Below are positions 1 to 10,800 of a stretch of 44,458 bases of DNA, in pieces (within the stretch, counting starts at the first letter, position 1; each line of letters opens with the position of its first letter). The notes under the pieces were generated by a model. The model saw nothing but the letters and a program-made list of their open reading frames with translations, had not been told where the DNA came from and searched no databases. Origin of the DNA: CAYOFF01 sp964403415 (GTDB lineage: Bacteria > Patescibacteriota > Gracilibacteria > Absconditabacterales > Absconditicoccaceae); NCBI GenBank assembly GCA_964403415.1, contig CAYOFF010000005.1, positions 1 to 44,458 on the forward strand. The letters are read 5' to 3'. The position numbers and the translations under genes were made by a program.

Positions 1-930
1 CGTATCTCGCAGCTTTGTCACATCTTGGGCTCTGACCGCTACTTGATGATATATGGAAATCATATTTCCAATCGCATTATCAATGAAGTTGATCAACAAA
101 AACATTGATGCCAAATCACTCAACGAAAACGTAACGTTTCCAAACACTCCTGCCGCAAGTAGTGGAATAATAAACTTCACACAATCTATCAAGCTTCCTG
201 GCAGATCAAGTACACTAAAATATGCAGTGTATTCCTTCTTTCTTAGTTCAATACGCTCGTCTCTAAGTGCATTTATTTTTTTTGTCTCTTTTTCGAATTT
301 TCACGCTGACAGAATTTCAAACTTCGACATCAAGACTCTCACTAAGTGCCTCGTATACTCACTTGACGCCTCGCTCAATGCTGTTCTTATTTTCGTTACA
401 TAGGGTTCTTTGTAGATCGCTATGGATGCGCTTATCAAAAGTATACATAATGCGTAATAGAACACATACGTCGACTGCGTCCATAGCACTACAAATGATA
501 CTGTTGCTGTGACAATATTTCTTGTCGCAAATCATACCATATTCAGGATTGCTACTCGATTTTCGAGACCTATGCTTATGATACCCACCATCTTTCACGT
601 TCAAATTCTTTCCGCGCTATTATTGTCGAGCCTGATAAATTTTGCCAAGTAGTCTTTCTTGAGCTGTGCATAAACTGTCTGCCATGTTTTTGGTCAGGTG
701 TATCTTGTAGCATATCTATACAAAAATAACGATGTCACAAATACTGCGCCTATGATTCACACTTCCCTGAGTCATGCAAGATTTCCGTCCTGGAGATATT
801 GGACTACTTTTTTTGATGTTCGTACAAAGTACATACTGTTTGCTGTTCAGAACAATCACAGTAGCAGCAATAGAATATATCCCCAAGCATCGTAACGCAT
901 GGGGGCAAATAGTCTTCTTATTGTGTTCAT
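1..930 (-). CDS. ABC exporter transmembrane subunit/half, C-terminus cut by window edge
   Basis: Reading UGA as Gly, the frame is open from ATG 928-930 to the left edge (310 codons, no stop). The product opens with a membrane segment (YILLLLLGLFGTA), a second hydrophobic stretch (VFVTSLLFLYRYATR), a coupling-helix-like region (LKKDYLAKFIRLDNN) and two more membrane segments, including the stretch FIIPLLAAGVFG. This is the order of a type I ABC exporter transmembrane domain; an ATPase domain would follow outside the window. A purine-rich AAAGGAA lies just upstream of the ATG. It starts 16 bp after the stop of the ABC-F gene, suggesting co-transcription. Substrate is unknown. The family call is by pattern, and the helix count beyond the edge cannot be seen. 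Confidence 0.72.
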
Positions 931-946
931 TTCCTTTCCATTAAAA

Positions 947-2533
947 TTAAATATCGTGAGACGTGTATATCAACTCTTTTCCTTCTATTTCTCGAAGTTG
1001 TGTCACACCAAGTTGTGCTACAAACCAGCGGTCGTGACTTACTACAATCAGCGCTCACTCGTATGACTGCAAGATATCTTCGAGTACTTCTCTCGTGGCA
1101 ATATCTAGATGATTGGTTGGTTCGTCCATAAGGATAATATCATATGCATGAGCCATCAGCTGAATGAAACGTATCTTGATGCGCTGTCCATAACTTAGTT
1201 GACTCATTTTTTTGACGGTATCTGCTTCTGGTATGCCTGCATTTTTGAGTTTGCTACGAATCATGGGTATATCTCGTGTCTCAGGGAAATTTTTGGTACA
1301 CCATCCAAACACCTGCTCATCACTTGATGCTGCGATGTTGTGCTGATCGAGATACATGCAGCGTACAGCAGGTCCTCGCGTTATGTAGGGAGTCTCCTCG
1401 CTCAAGAAACCTTCACTGCCATTACTTTCTCAACTCATTTCTACTCTACTTCCTGATATGCTTCCTGACATACTGCCAGACATGCTTTGCATTTCACGTG
1501 CATGATGCTCCTCCCATGCAAACCAAAGTGTCTTCAAAAGCGTACTTTTACCACTGCCATTTGGTCATTGAAGCAGTATTTTATCTTTTCCTCGTATGGT
1601 CAGCTCTGGCATCGTAAATAAACATCTATCCGCATACCCAACCATCTGCGCATCGAGATGCAAGATACGTTTCTTGGCGTGTTTTCATCCTACCAGTCAC
1701 ATCTGCATAACCGTATCTTTTTGCGGTTTATTGATAGCACTCCTTACAAATGTTTTTTCGTAGTATTTTTGCTTACTTCTGATTGTTTTCCCTAGTGATG
1801 GATTTGGCCTTGCAGAGGCTCTCTGCCTCATGTCTGCGAGTCGTAGTTCCATTTTTTCTTTTTCTCTCTGCTGGAGATGATAGGCTTGAAGCTGCTTTTC
1901 CATCCTCTCCTGTCTTTGTTCGAGATACGACGTGTAATTTCCTACATAGATTTCCAATCTTCCAAAACGTATATCAAAAATTTGCGTTGCTATCTGATCG
2001 ATAAATGCTCTGTCATGCGAAACACACACGACCGGTCAGCCATATGATTTTATTCGCTCCACAAGCCGCTCTACCTGATAAGCGTCTAGATGATTAGTTG
2101 GTTCATCAAGCAACAAAATATCTACATCCTGTGCCACAAGTACCGCTAGTCTCAACTTGGTTTGCTGGCCTCATGAAAGGGTGTTTACTAGAGCAGTCGT
2201 TCCTGCCTCCAGTCTCACCTCATCCAAAGCTACGTCAATTTGCCGATCTTCGATCGCTGGCAAAAACTTTTTGATGTACTCTTCTATGGTCTCTTGCGGC
2301 GTGGTTTCGATATCCTGTGTAAGGATCCCGGCTAGTCCGCTGTATTGTACACTTCAGTGATCAGGCTCAAGTTGTTTGGCCAAAATACGCAATAGTGTGG
2401 ATTTTCATGCACCATTATCTCCTACAATAACTATTTTATCGCCTGGATGTATAGACGTTGTTATCTCTTCAAACAAATGTTTTGTTCAAAAACTGTGACT
2501 AATATGCGAACAATGCAGCGATGGCCTTTTCAT
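947..2533 (-). CDS. ABC-F family ATPase (two ABC domains, Uup/EttA type)
   Basis: 528 aa with UGA=Gly, ATG at 2531-2533, TAA at 947-949. Domain 1 has Walker A (GDNGAGKST), signature LSGGQQTK and Walker B LLLDEPTNHLD. Its SHDR switch is followed by the helical, charged ABC-F linker (YTSYLEQRQERMEKQLQAYH). Domain 2 has Walker A GPNGSGKST, signature LSYGQRIK and LMDEPTNHLD. There are no membrane segments, as expected for ABC-F proteins, which act on the ribosome in translation or antibiotic protection. The second glycine-type position of LSGGQ in domain 1 is a UGA codon. Unusual: between Walker A and the signature of domain 2 there is a low-complexity insert of three MSGS/ISGS units (around 1435-1490). 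It lies upstream of, and close to, the ABC exporter gene. Confidence 0.9.
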
Positions 2534-2652
2534 GATCTATGTGCATAGCGGAAAGAAAAAAACAAAAGGACCACGAAGATCCGATTACACGTGTATACGA
2601 TTTATTGTCAAGTCTGTGACAAACTTCAAAATATATCCTCATTTAAAACAAT

Positions 2653-3537
2653 CTAAAACAACGATGCCTGTTGGCCACTATACTGATTTTTCTTGAGTTC
2701 GTTGATAAATGGCTGGAGAGAAGCAAATTTTCGCTGATTGATCAGTACTTCCTCAAAATGTTTTGCATCTACTTCAAAGTGCAGCTCTTCTATCTTATAT
2801 CCTTCCATACCAGGCACCTGCCAGAGCCCTATGAGATGTTTACTCTGCAGAGCACTCTCTTTTCACTGCAGAAGTTTCTCTTTGACGGCACCAGTAATCT
2901 CATCAATATGCGCATAGATATTTTCTATCGTCTGGTACTTTTGGACAAGATCTGCTGCGCTCTTAGGACCTATACCTGGCACTCACTTGATATTGTCTGC
3001 GCTATCTCCCACGAGCGCAAGGTAGTCTATCATATGTTCTGGTGCAAACTTATACTCATCCCAAAACAACTCTACTGTCGTCGTTTTTTCCTTCATAGCA
3101 TCGTACTGTACAACATCTTCACGTACGAGTTGCTTGAGATCTTTGTCTGAGGAGACGATCGTATAGCCAAATTCTGGCCTCTGCGTGCAAATGAGTGATG
3201 CAATAATATCGTCGGCCTCATATCCTGGCATCTCAAGAAATGGTATATTGAGCTCTTTGACGAGTTCCTTGATCATGCGCATCTGCCGCTTGAACTCGTC
3301 TGGCTGCTGTATCCTATTGGCTTTGTAGTCTTCGAATGTATCCTTTCTGATCGTTTGCATAGGACTGTCCCATGCTATACAGAAATAGTTTGGCTTTCTC
3401 TGCCAGAGCTTAAAAAGCATCCTAAAGAAGCCGTATATCGCATGCACCTGCTGCCCATCGCTATTGGTAAGTGTAGGGAGTCCATAAAAAGCTCTAAACA
3501 CATATCCAGAGCCGTCCAAAATATACAACTGTTTCAT
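2653..3537 (-). CDS. stand-alone 5'-3' exonuclease (PolA N-terminal / flap nuclease domain)
   Basis: 294 aa, ATG 3535-3537 (MKQLYILDGSGYVFRAF), TAG 2653-2655. It carries the acidic metal-binding motifs of the DNA polymerase I 5' nuclease: LYILDGSG, AWDSP with the following R/K-rich helical arch, GYEADDIIASL, IVSSDKDLKQLV and GDSADNIKG. These are followed by the helix-hairpin-helix VPGIGPKSA, whose leading Gly is a UGA codon. Length matches the isolated exonuclease domain (about 290 aa), and no polymerase domain follows, so this is a separate flap endonuclease-like enzyme, expected to remove RNA primers and 5' flaps. The frame is open further upstream, but MKQLYILDGS is the usual family start and AAAGG precedes it. 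Confidence 0.9.
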
Positions 3538-3648
3538 CCTTTGATATTCCAAATAAAATATCCCTCCATACAACGCAACATTAACTGTCATTTTGCAGGC
3601 TTTTGGATAAGAATCAAGACAAGTTTTTGTCTGTTTTTGGAGACACTC

Positions 3649-4044
3649 ATGCGTATTGCTTCCCTGGCTGAACTCGCTACATATGCCGCAGATATTGCAT
3701 CTCAGCACACACATCTCCTTCTCAGTGGAGAGCTTGGTGCAGGAAAGACGTCATTCGTCCAGTGATATGCTGCGTCCTTGTGAATCAATCCGCAATACGT
3801 ACAGAGTCCCACCTACACCTATCTCCACGTCTACGACGAAAAACTTTTGCATATTGATATGTATAGAATCAACGATCCCTACCAAATCATCAATATTGAG
3901 CTTCCTGCACTTATCGAAACCTATCCATATGTCATCATAGAGCGACCAAAATTCCTCGAATTGTACAGCGAGTTTCCGCGGCATCATCTTGCTATTACCA
4001 AAATTTCGGATACAGAGAGAGAGATCAATGTACTGCCTATGTAG
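3649..4044 (+). CDS. tsaE: TsaE, tRNA N6-threonylcarbamoyladenosine synthesis ATPase
   Basis: 131 aa, ATG 3649, TAG 4042-4044, with in-frame UGA codons (3763, 3781) read as Gly. Walker A GELGAGKTS is at about residues 27-35, followed by the TsaE signature SPTYTYLHVY and HIDMYR and the C-terminal Walker-B-like block VIIERPKFLELY. TsaE is the ATPase partner of TsaB/TsaD in making t6A37 on ANN-decoding tRNAs. Length is slightly short of the usual 150 aa but all motifs are present. It is divergent from the exonuclease gene (112 bp between starts). The partner genes tsaB, tsaC and tsaD are not in this window. Confidence 0.9.
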
Positions 4045-4110
4045 GCTACTTACACCTACTAGCGCTTTTGGGTTTTTCTCTTCAGTTTGTATTTTATACT
4101 CGTCTCTCCT

Positions 4111-5292
4111 ATGAAAACTACCAAGCACTATCTCGTCCTATGAGGATATGGTACCGTGGGTAAATATGTTGTCAAAGATCTTTTTAGGTACGACAAAACT
4201 GCTCAGATTACGATCTGAGGAAGAGATCTTCCAAAAGCGCAAGCGTATGCACGCACGTTCTGATCATCTAGAGTCAAAGCTGTTGCTTTGGATTTTACGT
4301 CTGTTAGTAAACTAGCCTCTAAACTCAAACCCTATACTGTTGTTATCAACTGTCTTCGATATCAGCTCAATATGACTGTTATGAAGGCGTGCCTTGCAGC
4401 TAAGCAAAACTATGTCGATCTTGGTGCTCTCCGAGAAGACATTCCGGAACAAGTCAAACTCTCCCGTGCATTTGCAGATGCTGGGAAGATAGCACTTCTC
4501 TCTGCTTGATCATCTCCTGGTATTATGAATATGATGGCTGTATATGCAGCTCATGACATTGATCACGTCAAAGAAGTAGAAATGCTTTTTGCTGATAAGT
4601 CATTCGACAAACGTCCTGCTCATGCATGAGATATTCAGCTTCCCTACAGCTTCCACACACTATACGATGAAATCACCATGGAGCCCGCTATTTTTGAGAA
4701 GTGAAGAACCAAGCTTATTCCTGCGCTTTCTGGAAGCAAGAAGTACAAAGTCAAATGATACGGTGTGTTCACCTGCTACGACACGACCCACGACGAAGTT
4801 TTTTCTCTCCCCAGATATTTCAGAAAGAAAGGCATCAAAAGTCTCCACTACCGCATGCCTTACGAAGAGGATATGATCGGGCTTATGCATCTTCTCGCAG
4901 GTCTTGGATTTGCTAGTCAGCAGCCACTGCGCGTTGGTGACACTATGGTCACCCCTATGGAAATGACCGAAAAGATCATGAGCAAATTCCTTCCACGCAA
5001 CGATGTGCCTATTCATGACCAAGAGATTCTAAGAATAATTATCAACAAAAAAACGACCGTAGATGTTATCAACAAATCCGAATGATATTTTCCCGCTGGG
5101 ATTGTAAATACAGCAACGGGATGTTCTGTGCTTTCACGGATGCTCGCAGGACTGACTATTTGACCTAAATGAGTTTCAAGAGGAGGTGTCTATTTCCCTG
5201 AGGATATTATGGACTACAAGCAGTTCTTCATCCAGCTTCAAAAGAGATGATTCATCATCAAGAAAAATGAGAAGAAAGTTACATTCAAGTAA
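4111..5292 (+). CDS. saccharopine dehydrogenase-like NAD(P)-binding oxidoreductase
   Basis: 393 aa, ATG 4111, TAA 5290-5292; at least seven UGA codons are read as Gly. The N-terminus has the dinucleotide-binding motif LVLGGYGTVG (the first Gly of the pair is UGA) followed by a Rossmann fold, and it continues with YTVVINCLRYQLN, CLAAKQNYVDLGA and LLSAGSSPGIMNMMA. These are typical of the saccharopine dehydrogenase / carboxynorspermidine synthase superfamily. The C-terminal catalytic half (residues about 150-390) is present. No lysine or polyamine pathway genes are nearby, so the substrate cannot be assigned. It follows tsaE by 66 bp on the same strand; no clear Shine-Dalgarno is visible. Confidence 0.82.
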
Positions 5293-5338
5293 ATTTCTGC
5301 AGCGTTCTTACTCACGACATATAGTGAATGTTATCTGA

Positions 5339-7600
5339 TTACTCACATGAATTATTAGTTGTTCCGTCACAGTCGTTGTCCAGCGTGTCGCTACATACTT
5401 CTGCTACAGGATCGACAGCACCGAGACAGAGTGACCATACACCCTCTTCACATAGCTGATATCATGCGCTACATACCCCAAGGTCTGTTCCACATTTTCT
5501 TGTCTCTCAGGTAAAGCATGCACCTCATGATCCTTGATCACAGGCATCTCCTATCTTATCATCGTCTGTATCTAGTTGATTTGGATTGAACACCTTCCAG
5601 CAATTATCAGCATTATCGCAGATCAGGTCACCATCATAGTCACCATCACTACTGATAGTTGTATCTAGGCTTGTTCCTGATCAGCACTGATTAGGATTCT
5701 CTGCATCTTGGCAGTAAATGCACTCTCCATAGGCAGCGCAACACGCACTCCAGCATATATTTTGCTGTTGCGCTCACGACAATGGTGGCAACACTGTCTG
5801 TACTGTTCATGAGCCACCATTCTCTCCCGTCCCTATGAGGCTACCGGATCATCCGCAGAACATGTTCACACATCCTGCAAACGCGTCCTGGTCACAGGTC
5901 CCTCATATGTATCCTTCACATCCATTAGGAGCCAGACCACCATTGATACATACAATCTGACATGCTTCTGGTGTCCCTACGGGACCGCAAAATTGTGTTT
6001 GTGTGTTTGTAACACCGAGTGTACCATCACAGATCTCTCACTCATCAAGACGTTCATTACCGCATGTGGTTGTTGGTTTTGTGTCTGATGTCTCCTCTAA
6101 TCCACTTTTGGTATCATTGATCTTTTCATTTTCTGAATCCGTCTTATTCTTTTGTGTATCTGTTGATTTTTTTTGTGTTCCGCAAATACCATTTCCATCT
6201 GGATCTGAACAGTATGTGCATGCTTCAGCACCACATGAATTCCCTTGCGCTAGACGATATTCTTGATTTTGTGTCGTTGGAATTGTGGTACTTTTACAAA
6301 AAATTACTCCATCAACTGGTGGAAGTCCACATGAATTTGCCGTTCCACTACACTCCTCTGAGTTTGCTCAACCATTCATGCCTGCACAAAACCATGATCG
6401 TTGTGCTCACTCGCCTCATTCTGCTGGCGTGATTACCAAATCCTCTACCGATCCATTTGCACAGAGTTCTCCAGATGTCGGCGTATGATCGAATGGACCA
6501 TCTGTAGCAGCTGCTCCACATGAGCCTGCTGTAGGGCCATCTGCCTTGTAGACACCCACATCTATATCTATAAGATTTCCCTGATACGCTACTACTACCT
6601 GTGCTGTATCTGGTGAGACATCGCTATCTATGCTATTGTCATTACCCTGATCTATTGGTGAGAGCGAATACAGTGGATCCGCCCGTGTATATGTTACTAC
6701 ATAGATCGTAGATGGGACAAGCCCATTGTACCAATAAGTCCCATCCTGTATACCTGCGTTACCAAGTACGGTTCCGCTATAGACCTTTACTGTTATTGTC
6801 ATCTCTCCTGTAAACAATGTCTCATCCGTATCATATATTCCATCCTTATCGATGTCGTTCCATATCGTACCGCTAAGACCATTGCCACAGTCACAATTAT
6901 TATCTCATGCACCATCACAATCTAGTGCTCCATCACAGTCATTGTCTAGACCATCGTTACACGCCAGTTCAACAATCTGATATCAGGAGAGTGATGTATA
7001 GCTTGGCAGAATCCATCCACTTTCCCCTGCACAAAACGCTCATGTTGTAGCACATACGCCAGGCAATATATCATCTGGAAGTGTTAAATCAGAAGGCTCA
7101 TCCACTCACTCTGAGCAGTTATTGTCTCTTCAGTCGCATACTTCCTGCTCCTTCTCTATACCACTTATAAGCTTTTTGAGATATACAATGTCTGTAGATG
7201 TCAATGTCCCATTATTGTTTGGATCACAATCCTTGGTAGGATAAAGTGTCTGACAGTCTTCCTTTATGTCTCCCATAATAATTCCATATAAGATGGCAGT
7301 ATCTTCTGCGTCCAGCGATGTATCATCATTGTAATCGTAGTACGCATAGTAAGGTGAACACTCCTGACAGGAACTCACATATCCTTCATCGGTTTGACCA
7401 TCACAGTCATTATCTATATTATCACAGATTTCTATGTTGTTATTTGTAGGTATACAGCTTGCTTCTGTATTTCCTGTTGGTGCTAACCCAAGCCATCCTT
7501 CTGCTAGAGCCATTACCGCAAATAATCACACCAAAAAGAGCTTATGCAAAATAGCCAACTTTGCTCATACCCAGATCCATATTACGTTATGTGTGATCAT
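5339..7600 (-). CDS. secreted Cys-rich surface protein with MopE-like, dockerin-like, SdrD-B-like and TSP3-like modules
   Basis: 753 aa with UGA=Gly, ATG 7598-7600 preceded by AGGA at good spacing, TAA 5339-5341. An N-terminal signal segment (LFLVGLFAVMALAEG) is followed by a MopE-type Cys/Asp motif (CDNIDNDCDGQTDEGY, about residues 58-73). Two Ca-binding, dockerin-like loops follow (DYNDDTSLDAEDTAIL, DPNNNGTLTSTDIVYL, about 84-150), then two more DN(D/N)C motifs and an SdrD-B-like beta domain (about 237-355; DIDKDGIYDTDE at its start). Next come Cys-rich stretches, a thrombospondin-3-like Ca motif (DNADNCWKVFNPNQ, about 655) and a C-terminal MopE unit (VCSAGYQLCEEGVWSLC) ending in DNDCDG. 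It is expected to be extracellular and calcium/metal-stabilised. It converges with the upstream oxidoreductase gene. Function is unknown. Confidence 0.85.
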
Positions 7601-7751
7601 AAGTTTTAGTCCTGTTAATCAGGCTACCAACATCTTTGTCTTCAAAATATTGCGAAGATGGATGTGTTTTTTGACATCTGCCATGAGGTGCTCCCAATGA
7701 GCATTCAACCCGTCGTGTGGTCACGTGATCATACGATGACACAAGAAATTA

Positions 7752-7786
7752 AAAAGCTAACATCATTATTATAGATGCTAGCTTTT
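7752..7786 (-). terminator. probable intrinsic terminator downstream of the giant surface gene
   Basis: Inverted repeat of 13 bp with one mismatch: left arm 7752-7764 (AAAAGCTAACATC), right arm 7774-7786, 9-nt loop. It is flanked by A-tracts on one side and T-tracts on the other, so it could act in both directions. It lies 54 bp after the stop of the gene ending at 7841 and upstream of the gene starting at 7600. The rest of 7601-7840 shows no convincing ORF. Confidence 0.6.
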
Positions 7787-7840
7787 CTAGTGTCAAATAG
7801 GGTTCTCTTGTCCTTTACTATGTGTTGACAACACTCTATA

Positions 7841-10800
7841 TTACTTTGTAATAAGTCACTTTAAGAAGGTGATAATCCAAAATGCACGATAGTCATAGTC
7901 CTTCTCAAACTGGGCTGGATCTGCTTTCTCTATTTTTGCAATCTCTTGAAGAATAAGATCTCTTTGGGTCTTTTTGTCTTTTCCTAGCAATTGAGCCAAT
8001 AATCATTCAAAATACTGACGATTTCCGCCCTGCAAGAAATAATATGGCAAGAACTTATCTATGTACTTTCTTGTCATAACATCACCTATCGCAGCTCTAG
8101 TGGGTAGTGCTGTTTTTCATAAGAGGCTTTCCATCATACTTGTTGCCATTGGATATCACTCCTTCCTCTTCTCGAGCATTCTGATAATTTCATTTTTTGT
8201 GATCGACTTATTTGGCGAAAGTTTTCTCTTGCCTCATGCTACGCCCTCTAAATCACTCAATAAGCCCATCTTCTCTGCCTCAGCGATGTATGCCGATGCT
8301 CGGTATCCTATAGGGACATCTGAGTATGAGGTCTTGTAGACCCTTATAGAAAGCTCGTCTTGGAAGTCTATACCACGTCAAAGATAGATTGTCTTTACCA
8401 GAAGTTTAATAAATTCCGCCCTACTCATACTGCGATTAGGAGCAAACAGCCTTCATGACAATCCCTCTCCCTTGACGATACAAGCATCCTTGAGGGCCAA
8501 AATAGCTGTCCTCTGACGACTATCCTGGATGTCAGCAAAGTCTACCTTACTATAGTCCACATCCGTATACTGACATGCCAAATTAGCCTCATTCAAGAAA
8601 TCCCAAATACGACGATAGTAGATACCAGATCCTGTACCCACGAGTGGTCATGCTCACGCACACATATCTTCTTTGATGAATCTTCGCTGATTTGAGGGCG
8701 TTCTTACTTGCCATCCTATCTTTCACTCTTCCTCATCGATACGACACTCAGGCGCTCCGATAGATGGCATATAACAGGCCATTACCTTTGTCGTCCCTGT
8801 ACCTATAACCATAGATGACAGTCCCTCACAACACAGACCATATGGATCTGTTGCTGTGTAATATTCTCCATGTTCCTTACACAACTTGTCTGTACACTTG
8901 CTTGGCTCTTGTTTGTCACAGCGCCGTGATGCCTCTATTGCGCATGCGCGATTACAGCCGTCACCGTCTGTCAAATTACCATCATCACACTCTTCATCTC
9001 CATTGAGGAAACTATTACCACATAAGTTTACTCATTTTACTATCTGACATGTTGCACTACATACCACCTGTCCTGTTCCTACCGGTTCGTTGGTACCATT
9101 CTTTGCTCCATTGTCACACTGTTCGCCATAAATCCTTTCTTGTTTACCATTACCACAGAGCTGTCCTGTTTTGGGATTTTTGCAACTATCTAGTGCTGCA
9201 CACTCTATATCCGAACAGTCTATCTTTCCATCGCAATCATTATCTTTTGCGTCAGCACAATTTGCAGACTCCAATCATGTCACTTTACATGTAGTGTCTG
9301 TACCTCAGCTACTGCTGGTGTTTCACTGATTAGTACCTGTGTTTGTTCATGGATTTGTACCCGTATTCGTTCCTGTGTTTGTTCCGGTATTGGTTCCGGT
9401 ATTTTTTCATGTTCATGTTCCGGTATTGGTTCCGGTATTGGTCCCCGTATTTCCTCAGTTAGGAGGCGTCGTTGGACCGGACACACTTCCTCCGCTACCT
9501 AGTGATCATGTTAATGTAGGTGTATTCCCATTTGGTGTAGATGGCGCATTATGTCCACTTGTAGGAGTAGACCCTCATTGAAATATTGCGTCGTTACTAT
9601 TTGGAGATGCACTACACGTCTGCGGAGTTCCTACACAACTCGCTCCTGCTGGAGATAATCCAAAACATCCAAGACTGACAGGGTATGTTCCTCATGGAAC
9701 AGATGCCTGTCCATTTGCAACGACCGTAAATGTGATTGTTCCTTGGTATTGTTTAATTGTCTGCAATGAGTTATTGTTAGCTATCGGTTGCATATTTCCA
9801 ACATTTACCTTGAACGTAAGCATATTCCCTGCCACACCAACCCCATTGTATCCATTTGGGAATGAAGGTTGGTCACTATTTGCCGCAAATGAAAGGGTAT
9901 TTGGAAGTGTCACGTTAAGAATCAATTGCGCTGTAGGATACAGTGCAGCATACGTCTCATACCCAAATATGAGTGTCCATGTTGCCGTATCACCTGGCTG
10001 CATTGTAGTTTTTGAGACTGTTATTCACGCTTTTATCAGTGGACACTGCTGTGGAATACTTGGAGATCATGCTCCTACACTACCACTATTTGTAACTGAT
10101 CATCCGCCTCACGCTGTTGTACCTCATCACATGGGTCCCGAACTTGTTGCAGAGCCACCAAAGCCTCCTCATGGCTGTGTTGTTGGGTTTGTTGTTGATC
10201 CTGGAGTTGTCGGAGATGTGGGTGAAGGAGTTACTGTTGCTGCACAGTCAAAGCAATTATTTACCGTTTCTCCTAGCGCAGACTCGCATACTTTATTGAA
10301 ATTACATGGGCTTGCAGATAGTGGCGTACAAACACCCACTCCCTTAGCTACTTGCTGGTCGGTTGGAGATCATACAGCTCCCTTAGAAGGAGTCGAAGGA
10401 GATCCTACGAGAGAGTCTGGTCCTGTTGGTGATGGGCTTGTTGGTGAGCTTGGATTTGTTGGTGTCTTACTTCAGCCCGGCGCCGTTGGTGTTGGTGATG
10501 GAGATGTAGGAGGCGTTGTAGGCGCAGCTGGATTTGTTGGCGATTTTGCCGTTCATGATGATCATCCCACAGATCATCATGTTGGCGGATTGATAGGACA
10601 TGACGTACAATCTTGTGGACATGTCGAACAACTTTCTGTTCCGTTACATACACCGTCACCACATGATGGCGCTGATTGCGTACCGCAGCTACTGGGGCCA
10701 TTATTTGCTCCATAGCTACTTACACACGGGATACCTGCTGCATTCACAGCTTTACATGCATTGATACGTCACGCGCCTGCCCGACCATTACAAAATGCTT

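Noticed and set aside
9732..10715. Plus-strand 327-codon ORF opposite the giant surface gene
   Set aside because: It is the longest uninterrupted plus-strand frame here only because the opposite strand encodes Gly/Thr/Pro-rich repeats. Its product is low-complexity His/Val/Gly with no domain, while the minus frame shows a subtilase tail and a DUF11-like domain.
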